The notes beneath the pieces were generated by a model that saw only the letters and a program-made list of their open reading frames with translations, did no database searches and had not been told where the DNA came from. Position numbers and translations under genes: made by a program. Below, piece by piece: positions 1-9,753 of a stretch of 64,000 nt of DNA. The stretch lies in NCBI GenBank assembly GCA_020809705.1, contig CP085827.1, positions 5,270,001-5,334,000 of the forward strand. Direction: 5' to 3'. The DNA is from Calonectria ilicicola. Lineage: Eukaryota > Ascomycota > Sordariomycetes > Hypocreales > Nectriaceae. The number at the start of each line of letters is the position of its first letter. The first letter of the stretch is position 1.

Positions 1-634
1 TTTCGGGTTGATGGGGATGAATCGAGGTTTGTGGTTGCAGCTTATTCTAGTGGCTCTTAGGGTCCCCCCGGTCGGTATGTGGGCGTGATGACGCGGCACT
101 GGCAGCTCGCCCACCTACCATTGTTTACTGGGCACCCTATGTAGCCTGATGTTTTCTGCCAACCCTGCTAGGATCAGTTTCGGTCTCTGCGGTTTCAGAA
201 ACCTCAGGGTTGCTGATGGCTGGAACGCTCTAAGAACAGTTGACGACGAATCCCTTTGAAATGACAGTATGCAAATCCGCTGGGATTGGTGTTTCAATAA
301 TTGACCGATCGGCTTATCCTTGAGCTCACTCATCCCTAATTCCACTCTTCTTTTTCCCTGGTACCCAGCACTTGTCAGAGATAAGCCTCATCGCGCTACG
401 GAGAGTTTTTTTTTAAATCGTTTAACTGGTTCTCGCAGCAGCGCTTAGTGAAAGAACGCTATTTGATGGTGCGACTAGGATTACGCAGAGCAGCCTTCCA
501 GACCACCATGGACGCGTACTTCTCTCAAGGATTTTTACACATGCAACCGAGAAACAAAACAATTCTGTGGCAACACCTGGTACGCTAATGCCAGCGAATG
601 ATACATCCTATAATCTAACAAGAGTCTGGACCCT
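1..634. other. Left-edge spacer, no gene recognised
   Basis: No open frame here resembles a known protein and no tRNA-like structure was seen. A T-run lies near 405-415. The part next to 634 is probably the 3' untranslated region of the SDR gene that ends there. Confidence 0.5.
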
Positions 635-1786
635 CTAAGCGATCTTGCCAGGCACAAAGGGATGGCCAGCGCTTAAACCGCCGTCGACAGCCCATGCCTG
701 TCCGTTTACATAGCTGCTCTCATCACTCCCCAGGAATAACGCAACCCGCGCAATCTCATCAGCGTGGCCCCCGCGCTTAAGCGGATTGAGCTGTCCGATC
801 TTCTTCTCTGTGCCCCTAGCGCGAGCTGCCTCGTAAGTGGGAGCCGTCATTCCCGTCTCAATCATCCCGGGGCAGATGGCGTTAATGCGGACGCCTGTAC
901 CGACTAGTTGATAGGAGATGGTCTGCGCCAGCGAGATGACGGCAGCTTTGGAGGCTGAGTAGGGCGTCGAGCCCGCATTCGAACGAATTCCAGCCACAGA
1001 GGCGGTGCCGATGATGCTTCCACTGGGATGCGGCTTCTCGGCACTTGTCTTCATCATGGCTGGTGCGGCATACTTGGCGGCAAGGAATACACTAAACACA
1101 GAAAGAAAAAAACGTTGTTTAGCTGAGGCTCCGTAGTGGGGGTTTGTTCTCATCTGGTGGGGACTGGGGACAGCGAGGAAGAAATATTGGGGACCCCCCC
1201 TCGCTTGGAAAGAATCTACACATTACGCGGTACCCACCTCAAACTGTTGGTTTTTAGGACCGACATGAACTCATCGTCCTTGAATTCTGTAAAGGCGGCA
1301 TGCTTCCCAACAATACCAGCGTTGGCGAAGAAAACATCGAGGCGGCTGTACTGCGCGAGAGCGTCGTCGACGACCTGCTTCACACTAGCTTCATCGCCGG
1401 CATCGAAGCATCGAGTGTGCACTTCAGTCTGCGGGTAAGCGGCCTCAATCTCCGCCTTGTGGGCATCTAGATATGAGCCGTCATAATCGCAGAGATATAG
1501 CGCCCTTGCGCCGCTTTCAGCATACTGATGAGCGGTGGCGCGACCGATTCCAAGTGGAGAATTGGTACCTTGTTTTGATGAAGGTTAGATAATGATAATG
1601 AATGATGGAGCAGGGAACAAGGGAAAATTAGGGACGGATTAGGCTATACATACCGGTGATAATAACTACCTTGCCAGCAACTCGCGGTAAGCTAGACCCG
1701 GGAGCTACCTTGCTAATGGGCTGAAGGGGCTTGGTGAGCTGCTTGCCGAGAGCATCGATGCGGTTCTGGGCATTGTTGTCGGCCAT
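635..1786 (-). CDS. Classical short-chain dehydrogenase/reductase (SDR)
   Basis: Predicted NAD(P)-dependent oxidoreductase of 306 aa. Three exons on the minus strand: 1786-1654, 1568-1238 and 1091-635. The splice junctions rejoin the cofactor loop TGTNSPLGIG (about residues 44-53), which the first intron splits. Downstream are the NAG motif (FFANAGIV), the catalytic Ser in GTASVAG (about 186) and the YSASK catalytic pair (about Tyr199/Lys203), then the ICPGMIETGM and VDGG motifs usual for classical SDRs. All catalytic residues are present and the length is ordinary once a 35-residue N-terminal extension is counted. It lies beside the AtuA-like and CoA-transferase genes, so it probably oxidises or reduces a hydroxy/keto intermediate of the same pathway. 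The substrate is unknown. The start is the first in-frame ATG and lies 25 bp from a CCGGATCCGG palindrome. Confidence 0.93.
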
Positions 1787-1810
1787 GGTCGGTAATAATG
1801 GCCAGCGTGG

Positions 1811-1820
1811 CCGGATCCGG
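1811..1820. promoter_or_regulatory. CCGGATCCGG palindrome upstream of the SDR
   Basis: A perfect 10-bp palindrome made of two TCCGG cores sits just upstream of the SDR start codon. The same TCCGG core recurs in the divergent promoter at 5192-5309. Double CCGG sites are typical of Zn2Cys6 dimers (Leu3-type sites are a known example). A binding role here is inference. Confidence 0.35.
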
Positions 1821-2499
1821 AGACAGGATTGGAGGGCGTTGTTATGAGGATTTTCAGTCCGATTGAGCTAAGAAGAGAGCTTTCGGTAAGATGTCGAAGT
1901 CAGAAGCTCAGCATCTTGTTGATCCTTTGTGCCCCTTAGTAAGAGAGCTCACAGCAGCCTTATGGGGGGCCGGAATGTGGAGAGAGAGGGGGGACTATCC
2001 GTGGCCGAGGCTCTCGGCCTGTGTGGCCCAAGAGGCCCGCCCCGACATCACATCACGTGGGGGCTCCATGTCAATGTTAGGAGGGATATGCAGTTGTGCA
2101 GGCCAGATGAAACTAATGAAAGACCACTGCCCACAAGAGGGCAAGATGGGCATTGCGTCCTGATCGACACCATGCAGTGCCACTGTGATAATTCTCTTAT
2201 AAAACTCAAATGCAGACAATGACAGCGGCGATGGCGCTCCACAGGAAATAAAGCTCAAACGGCTCATTCCATTCCCATCACCCGTACTAAACCCAATTCT
2301 GTCGCCATAGGAAGCGGATCGTTGTCATCTTACTGTTTTACATTTTTACCACTACGACTGTACAATGTACAGTATGCCCCTTGAAAAAGATTGTGTGCTT
2401 CAGTGACTTTTTTTCACATTTGTTACCCTAGAACCCGACTGTCGTCTTACAACATCAATTTGTTGACAAATAAATATAAATAAAAATTAGGAAATATAT

Positions 2500-2541
2500 A
2501 AATAAATAAATAAAGGTTTAGTTGGTTATTTATTTTATTTA
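2500..2541. repeat. AT-rich fold-back island 1
   Basis: An (AAAT)n arm of about 15 nt, an 11-nt loop (GGTTTAGTTGG) and a (TTTA)n arm of about 15 nt form a near-perfect hairpin. Similar AT islands occur near 22300-22385 and 60555-60595. Confidence 0.55.
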
Positions 2542-2661
2542 GATATTACTTTTTTTGGGTGTCAGTTAACCCATAGATTGGGGAGAAGAAAAAAAAAGTA
2601 GAAGGGCTACAATCTTTCAGGGGTTGTCTTGTATTGTATTGTACAATCCGGAACCCAAACT

Positions 2662-4897
2662 TTAAAGGGAATACCCGTTGTGCAAGGAACGCCTACGGCT
2701 TGTGGCGGTTTCATCTTGCTCATCAAAAATCGCCGTCGGAACCTCGACGCGCTTGTCTCTCAAGTAGTCCGCAAACGCCTTGCCAAAGGCGTCCAGCCTC
2801 GTGGAGCTGCTCACGCCGCGCCCGAGAATGCCGTACACGACAAAGTGCACCGCAAAGATGTGCGGGAATTCCACCCGCTCAATGCTGTACCTCTGATCTG
2901 CATCCCCGCCGAGCAGGCTCTCCATCTCTGCGCAGGACAGGAAAGACCGGAGCCAATCCCACTGCTGCGCCGTCCGCACGTAGACTCCCACGTTGAGGTT
3001 GGAGCCCTTGTCGCCCGATCGCGCGAGAGCGATGTCACCCAGCCGTATAGTCCGCGTGGGCCCCTGGAATGCCGCCGGTGACGTCGTGTCGTAGCTTTCC
3101 CGCGTGGCGAGAGGCTCGTAGGCGCCCGGGTGGCCAGCGTCAAAGGATGCAACAGTTCGGCCGGACGCGTCCAAGAAATGGGCCGTCTCCTTGAGCGCCG
3201 CCTGGTCCCAGAGGGCAGGGTAGTACGCAATGTACGGTTTGGGGATGGCGGTGCGCATGTCCAGCGCGCAGTGAAAGCCTATATAAGCCCTTGTTAGTTG
3301 GGATAGTCCCTACGTTAATTGCGATGTGCTCCTCGACTTGCCGTGAAAGTGCCTGAGAGAAATGTCGGCCACGGCCATTGCGATGCTCTGGAGCGCCGAG
3401 GCAGACTTGGACTGGCCGACTATCCGGATGTACATGGTGCTGCTGTTTTGATCCCAGGGGTTCTCTGCCGGGACACCGATCCTGAATGGGCATTAGCAAT
3501 GTCCTTCATTTCTTCCAGGACAAATCCTGTTATCTACCTTTGAAATTCTAAAAGGTCGAGATTCTTCAGAGTCTCCTCGCTCAGTCGAGCCCTTACTTGG
3601 GTTTCGAACAGCTCACATTTCTCCTTCCAGCCGTATCCAGCCGCGTTTACTAGTATCTGGCTTTCATAACCGGCTTTGTAAAAGACGGCTAGTTTCGTGG
3701 TTGGAGGTGGAGGAAGCCCTTTGATGCCACTAACACGAACTCTGTATAGATCCAGTCAGTAGGAATTACGAACCGGCAATGGGAATAGTACCTGTCCTTT
3801 CCGGCCTGTTCTATCTTGACTCCGTCCAAGATTGCCTTGGAATCACTGTGCAGGTAGATGTTTCCCTGCAGTTCGTAAAGCAGCTGGCTCCTGACAGTAT
3901 CTTCGTCAACCACGCCCCCAGTGCCATCGTGTTTTGTGATGATGCAAGATCCATCAGCCGCAACCTCTGCGATTGGAAACCCTGGGTCTATAAAGGTCTT
4001 CCAACTGCCATACTTTTTGTCTGTAAGACCTGCAAAGTTGCCGCCCGTCACGTATGCCGAGCACTCAATAAGATGGCCAGCAACCAACGCGCTCGCGAGC
4101 TTGTCATAGTCTGTCGTGTCCCAAGACCACCAGTACCACGCAGCGGCGATGACGGGTGAAGCGTCTGATACACGTCCGGTGATTATAATATCGGCACCGT
4201 TTTGAAAGGCGGTCAAGATGCCTCGGGCACCCAAATACGCGTTGGCGGATACAATCTGCGCCGCGGTTTCGGAGACATCGTTCGTGTCGAGAAAAGCCAG
4301 GGCTTCTTTTAGAGGTTGGACGTTCGTGTTTATGGAATCTAGGTGTGGAAGAGAGGAAGTGTCGTTTGTCGAGACCAATGTTTTAACCTCGGGTAAAAGG
4401 TCATCGCCAGATACATAGGCGACTGACAAATTATAGCCTTTTTCCTTGACAAGTCCGGCGACTCTCTCTGCTAGGCCCTTTGGGTTGAGCGCGCCGCCAT
4501 TGATGGCAATTTTAATACGTTTTGTGTTGATGACATCAATAGTCATCTCAATACCTTGCCAGGCTGATGCTTCGTAGCCGGGGTGGCGACCCAGGGAATA
4601 GTCCTCTGCATTTTTGGCAATGTTGACCTCTGCAGCAGTAAGAATGTGTTTTAAGAAAAGCCCATTTCCATAGCAGAAAAATCTCACCAGCCAAATAATC
4701 TCCAGTAATAAAATCGACGTCTCCAAGCGTAGCCTGCTTGAGCATTTCAATTGGCGGGTCCCCTTATGATTAGGTGCTGATTAGAGCGGGATCCTATGGG
4801 TCAAGTGGAGAGTATGGGGATGATTACCACAATAGCCCGAGCAGTTTGCGATGCGGACGGGCCGCTTGCCAAATTCTCCTTGACGCCAAGAAGTCAT
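2662..4897 (-). CDS. AtuA/DUF1446-family protein (acyclic terpene utilisation-like)
   Basis: Predicted cytosolic protein of 647 aa. Six exons: 4897-4828, 4762-4688, 4629-3792, 3741-3538, 3481-3342 and 3278-2662. The N-terminal part is the AtuA/DUF1446 domain: it starts with RIANCSGYCGDPP and holds GDVDFITGDYLAE, INGGALNPKGLA, VAYVSGDDLLP, ITGRVSDASPV and AYVTGGNFAG. The C-terminal 110 or so residues, starting at IRLGDIALARSGDKGSNLNVGVY, are the small AtuA-like ferredoxin-fold domain that often ends these proteins. AtuA is needed for growth on citronellol/geraniol in Pseudomonas, but its chemistry is not settled, and fungal copies occur in varied catabolic clusters. The fifth intron begins with GC rather than GT. 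The gene is divergent from the CoA-transferase and shares a 581-bp promoter with it. Family call firm; substrate unknown. Confidence 0.9.
3279..3341 (-). other. GC-AG intron in the AtuA-like gene
   Basis: The 63-nt intron starts GCAAGT and ends TATATAG with a CTAAC branch site. Only this boundary joins ...LRHFHG to GFHCALDMRT-like sequence in frame. The GT-AG alternatives examined nearby give the wrong phase. GCAAGT is the usual consensus of the minor GC donor class. Confidence 0.8.
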
Positions 4898-5191
4898 ATT
4901 TAATGCTGAGAGTGATTGAATCTCTTGTCAATTGATATTTAGTAGAATAGGGGAACCTCGGGTTTAATAGCTATCCATTTTGAGACACACGAACCGTCAC
5001 CTCTTAAATACTTTTGACAAATGTCCTTGGTTTACCAAATTGGACATGAGACATGTTACCATTCTCCGGACCCCAATGTTTACCGCCTCACTTTTTTCGA
5101 CCCCGTGAAGAGGAGTTTCGGAATTCCATACCCGCTTGCTTGTTGGAGTATTAGGGAGGCGTCGATGAGAAACTCCAGGGTATGTGCCCAC

Positions 5192-5309
5192 CCGGAGTTT
5201 TGCATCTTTCAACACCAAACCCCGCAAAACTCCGGCTATGACGTAGAAAAGTGCAAAGTTCCGGCTACGCTAATGGTCGTGGGCTTAATATTTGGTGCTA
5301 AAATTCCGG
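5192..5309. promoter_or_regulatory. Four-copy GCAAARYTCCGG motif array
   Basis: CCGGAGTTTTGC at 5192-5203 is the exact reverse complement of GCAAAACTCCGG at 5224-5235, giving a perfect 12-bp inverted repeat around a 20-nt spacer. Further direct copies are GCAAAGTTCCGG (5253-5264) and AAAATTCCGG (5300-5309). The second and third copies match over 17 nt with three differences (GCAAAACTCCGGCTATG and GCAAAGTTCCGGCTACG). This is the layout expected of operator sites for a dimeric Zn2Cys6 factor, and one is encoded 4 kb away. Confidence 0.65.
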
Positions 5310-5402
5310 TTCTGATTCAAATTATTGGAAAATGTCTCGAGAAATGATTCCGACTGGACGAGCACGGGTGGACGAATGCGGGTGGCTACCGTCCCTCGGG
5401 GC

Positions 5403-5408
5403 TATATA
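5403..5408 (+). promoter_or_regulatory. TATA box of the CoA-transferase gene
   Basis: CTATATAAGAG lies about 75 bp before the ATG at 5479, the normal distance for a fungal TATA promoter with a short leader. Confidence 0.6.
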
Positions 5409-5478
5409 AGAGCCGGTGAGACGATGCGAAGAAAAAGGAGCTTTACCATAACAATATCTGCATAAAAAATCGAACACG

Positions 5479-7213
5479 ATGGGTGATTACTCAGTCCAAG
5501 AAGAAAGCAAACGCTTCCTTTCCGAGAGGCTGCTAAACGATGAACGACTGGCCTTCCCAGCCTCCTTTACTGCGGCCGCCGAGAAGATCAAATTTGTTGG
5601 CGACCCGAAGCCTTTTATTCCGACGCCATGCAAAATCACAGAGTCTGCGTCTGCATTGTCTGCTCTTGTGGCTGCTGCTGCCAGCGCCATTGCTTCTGAT
5701 CGTTATGGAATCGATTACCAGGACATTGAGATTAACACGTGAGTCCCCAGACGATTGTATGGTATATTCCACGGGATGAAAACTGAATCAAATAATCTAA
5801 ACAGCGACGTCGCAACTCTGTTCCTCGAATCTATTCTTCTCCCTACCATTAATGGCAAATCCTTCCTCCAGCATCCTCAGCTGCTGGCTGAATTAAACAA
5901 GGGCGACCTCTACAATATGAACAAACCTATAAACCAAGAGGCCACCAACGTGTACAAGACCAAAGATGGAAAATGGTATCACCTCCATGGCTCCATGAAT
6001 CCGGCGGCGACCATGGGAATGGTTGGCGTGGAGCAGCAGGACGTTACTCGGGAGGAGGCCATCAAGATTTACGCCGACAAGGTGGCCCAGTACGATGCCG
6101 AATTTCTTGAAAACAAGGCGAACGATGAATTGAGACAAGCTGGTGTCACTTGTCTTACACCGGAAGAGTTTTTTGCCTCCGAACACGGAAAGATTATCGC
6201 AGCTGAACCGCTGTGGAACCGTAGACCCGTGGCAGCTCCGCGCAGCGCATGGCCTCAGCAAGACGCCTCAACGGGATTGAAGCCTCTTGCTGGGATCAAG
6301 GTAATCGACTTTTCGCGGGTCATTGCGGCTCCGGTAATCTCCAAGATTCTAGCAGTTCTCGGCGCCGACGTTATCAAGGTCACGAGCGAGAATTTGCCCG
6401 ATATTTCGGTTACGTGGTTGGATCTGAGCACCGGAAAGAGGGATACCAATATTGATATGAAGTCTGAAGAAGGCAAGAAGGTGTTTACTAAGCTTGTTGA
6501 AGACGCTGATATCTTGATCGATGGTTACCGCCCTGGAGTGCTGGATCGCCTTGGCTTCGATTCTGCGTCACTGAGAAAGATTAATGGTAGTCTCATCCAT
6601 GCCAGAGAGAACTGCTACGGTTTCAAGGGACCTCTTGCATACCGATCCGGATGGCAGCAAATTAGCGACTGCTTGGTCGGCATCTCATGGCTGCAAGGCA
6701 AATTTATGGGTCTCGACGAGCCAGTCGTTCCCCTTTTGCGTAAGTTACCGGACAATCCCACGCAATCCATTTGACAACTAACAAATGCCAGCAAACTCCG
6801 ACTACCAGACTGGACTTGTTGGTGCTGCAGCAATTATGCAGGCGTTACTTGAGCGCACCAAGAGTGACGAGACGTTCGATGTCGATGTCAGCCTGACCCA
6901 ATACAACATCTGGTATTACCGACTCGGCCAGTACGACGAAGAGCAGTCGAAAGCTCTATTGGCACGCAACGAAGGTTTTAGCGTGCGACACTACGATGAG
7001 ATGCAAACTCTATTGTTCAAGTCATATGCCGCGATCAAGAAGGCTAAGCCAGAATTATACGAAACTCCAGAGTATTTTCAGAAAATGTCTGGCAAGGAAT
7101 GGGGACTTGAGGATGACATTACTATCTTGGCTCCGCAATTCAAATTTGAGAAATCAAAGATAGAGTATGCGGTTCCTTCTGGATCAAGGGGAAGGTCGCA
7201 GGCAGTGTGGTAA
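5479..7213 (+). CDS. Family III CoA-transferase (CaiB/BaiF type)
   Basis: Predicted 538-aa enzyme moving CoA between organic acids. Exons 5479-5738, 5805-6739 and 6792-7213, with GT-AG introns of 66 and 52 nt. The N-terminal half (TNVYKTKDGKWYHLHG and following) is the lid-like part seen in fungal members. The core starts at LKPLAGIKVIDFSRVIAAPVISKILAVLGADVIKV (given here in outline, about residues 275-310), followed by LDLSTGKRDTNIDMKS and LIDGYRPGVLDRLGF, both family hallmarks. Asp402 in NSDYQTGLVGAAA fits the position of the catalytic Asp that forms the acyl-CoA mixed anhydride. Genes of this type activate a carboxylic acid for degradation, which fits the neighbouring SDR and AtuA-like genes. 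The exact acid cannot be told. Confidence 0.9.
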
Positions 7214-7310
7214 ATTGGCGCTACGGTCTTGATGGGAATGCCCTGAGGCTTTTTGGGGAATCTTATTGTTGCGACGGGGAATAGCCATTGCCACCTTGCT
7301 TCGCTGTATT

Positions 7311-9753
7311 TTAGGAAAAATCAAAATCTTCTAGTAAACTATTTGATAAATCTTGCCAGTTCCACGTGAATGGAAGAGGAAGCCCATAGAGCTGATGCAC
7401 TGCCAAATTTCCACCATTGCCATCATTAAACTGAGCCGCATTAAGCTCGGGTAGAGGGACATCAATTGGCATACTCGACGACTGCGCAGGCTTTGCACTG
7501 CAAGAACCATCTTGCACCGCCGAGGAAGAGTTAGGGTTGGGAAGATCCAAGATGAGGCTTTCAATCGTCTGCGGATTGAGAGGAGCGGATTCTTGGTCTC
7601 CAGCTGGTGTGCCGTTGGCCGTTCTCATCAAGCCTTTTTGGATAGCAAGGCGTGCAATCCGTGATAATTCTTGGCAAACGGCTAGAACTGGTCGAAGAAA
7701 GGATTCTTGTTGTGTATCGGATAGCATTGAAATGAAATGCATGGCATCATTCATTGCCTGCAATCGGGTGTCGACACTCGGATCGCATGGTCGCTGGAGA
7801 ATGCATATAAATATGAGCATCAGCGCCTGCACAGGCAGGTGAACTATTGTCCTAGGGACCGGTTAGCAACGATATAGAGATTAAAAATACGAAATCCCAT
7901 ACCATGAAAAAGAATGGTTATGCCGCGGGATGAGTTTGGTGATTTCGATTATTTCGTGTGCTGAGCGAAGGCACTTCTCTGTATTGGGGAATGCGGTCGC
8001 GGAACGATCTAATTCCCGTTGACTAGAGACCAGCCCTCTCATGGAACTAAAGAGTCGGTGCCATGGGGCAGTGTAAACGGTGATGATGGAACCGTGATAT
8101 GAGAGCAACAGGCTCATTACGGCCGTGAGCTTGGAACTCCATTTGTCTGATAACGTGCCTGCCTCTACACCTCGGAGAGACGCGCGTCGCCAGTCTTCCA
8201 ACTCTTCCCCGAGCCTATGCGTATCTGCAGTCAGAGATCCGAGGGACTTTTCTGACGATGATGCGGTGAAGATGGACTGGTATATCTTGCCCCCAATGAC
8301 ATAAAATCTGGTCTCGGCGCTAAGCATATTCAGGACAGCCGTGCCATCTCGACTGACTATGATTCCTAGATTGTCCTTTGGGGAGTCCAAGGGAAGGGGG
8401 ATGCCGATATCGTCAATATCTTGGGACAAGGGTCGTCCGCAGCGCGTGGACGCTTTTGAGTCAAGAATGAGGGCGATCCAGAACACCCGACGTCTCTGTT
8501 CCCGATCCACTTCGGATAGGGGAAGGTGGTCAAATGAGCGATGGAGCCCAGCCGAGTGAGACAACCGCACAGCGGCCGAGGTTAGGAAGAAGAACGGTTG
8601 GGGATTTGGCGTGCCCTGGAAGAAGAAGGCCAAAACCAAGAGAGCCTGGACAGATAAAAGGCTCACGCTGCGTAGGAGAACAGTCAGCACCGATTCAAGC
8701 GAGTTTTTTGCATAGGCCCAGGCTTTATCCGTGAGCTCCTGGTTGTTGGAGTCTTCTTGCGCTCTTTGCCTTTGTGCCACGGCAAGCATCGCATTCAGTG
8801 CGACAGACAAGGTCGGGTCGTCAACTGCCGTAGCTGAACGCGCGTATTGACGTCCCAGCTGGTCCATGAGAGTTGGTGGGTGAAAAATTGGCAATACCGT
8901 GTTATAATTTTCCAAGAATTCTGTGACGAGAGATAATGTGTCTTCCCAGGGCGGAAGTGGTGTTGAGAGCGTGGTTGGCCACAAGGACTGAAGCATTGGA
9001 TGAGTCCACCCAGCCCAGCTCCCAGCTCCCCTCAAGGGCATCTCAAGGCGCTGGCGCAACGACACATCGGCGGTGCGAGACTCTATCCATTGAAGCCCAT
9101 CAGGCGTCAGAACTGACATGTTGGAAGAAGGCCCTGTTTAAATTAGTAGTGTGGTAGAATTGGCATTTATTAGATACTTACCAAAATATCTAAGTTCGCC
9201 CGTGTTTTCAGCAACCATAGTTGCCCGGCGCGCGCTATCATTGGCGGATGAGGTCTCTGACAACGCAGCGGCTTGTGTTGGATTTTTTGAAGCTTCATGA
9301 TTGACAGAGCTGGGTCTGATGCTTTGAGACTCCGCATCCGCCGTCGTTTCCGGCTGACCAGGCAAGCCGGCATCATTAGAGCAACGAGGACCTCTAGGCT
9401 TTCGTGCCTGTGAACGAGGGCGTCTACTTTTCTCTCGTGTCAGCTATACCTGAGCATGTTTTTATAAAATAATAATTTTTTTTGAGGGTTTACCTATTAA
9501 ATTGTTGACAACTTTGACCGTTTAGGTGGTCAGAATAGTGACAAGTCACCGATGTTGATGTGCATCGCGCGCAGGTTGGACGAGCTCCGCAGCATTTGAT
9601 CCGCTTCTGACGGCACGAATCACAGGCCTGGAAGATATATGTAAGTAGTGCAATTAAATTTTAGCATGATTCTGAAAGCCGACAAACCTTTGCAATCCGG
9701 CGCTTCCAGCCTTTTGTTCTTTGCGCTTTTGGCGATGTGGATGGCATGCTCAT
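7311..9753 (-). CDS. Zn2Cys6 fungal-specific transcription factor
   Basis: Predicted nuclear regulator of 738 aa. Five exons: 9753-9688, 9627-9494, 9426-9182, 9133-7903 and 7851-7311. Exon 2 encodes the binuclear zinc cluster ACDSCRQKRIKC followed by CGARPTCARC and a final Cys (C-x2-C-x6-C-x6-C-x2-C-x6-C), preceded by a basic stretch in exon 1 (KGWKRRIAK). A Ser/Pro/Arg-rich linker follows, then YFGPSSNMSVL, the sequence that often precedes the fungal-specific transcription factor domain. That domain spans exon 4, with NYNTVLPIFHPPTL and REQRRRVFWIALILDSKASTRCGRP as its most typical parts. The exon 2/3 junction (acceptor GAAAAG at 9427-9428) is the least certain. By position it is the likely regulator of the three metabolic genes, acting through the TCCGG motifs. 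The start could also be the second Met at 9747. Confidence 0.92.

Larger units (their letters stand above)
1787..2661. other. Intergenic spacer between SDR promoter and AtuA 3' end
   Basis: The spacer holds the promoter of the leftward SDR gene and the 3' end of the leftward AtuA gene. It has no supportable ORF. A CCGGAATGTGG element lies at 1970-1980. The part around 2455-2560 is very AT-rich and can fold back on itself. A TTGTATTGTATTGTACAAT string at 2629-2647 is self-complementary at its end. Confidence 0.6.
4898..5478. promoter_or_regulatory. Divergent promoter between AtuA-like and CoA-transferase genes
   Basis: This 581-bp region lies between two divergent start codons. It contains a cluster of TCCGG elements (5065, 5192-5309, and a looser one near 5348) and a TATA box close to the CoA-transferase start. 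An ORF of about 108 codons on the plus strand here has no recognisable protein character and is taken as chance. Confidence 0.8.

Noticed and set aside
1929..2267. Overlapping ORFs on both strands upstream of the SDR
   Set aside because: Several frames are open at once in the promoter region, and none shows conserved protein features.
5021..5347. 108-codon ORF in the divergent promoter
   Set aside because: It overlaps the repeated TCCGG motifs and TATA-proximal region, and the translation has no family resemblance.
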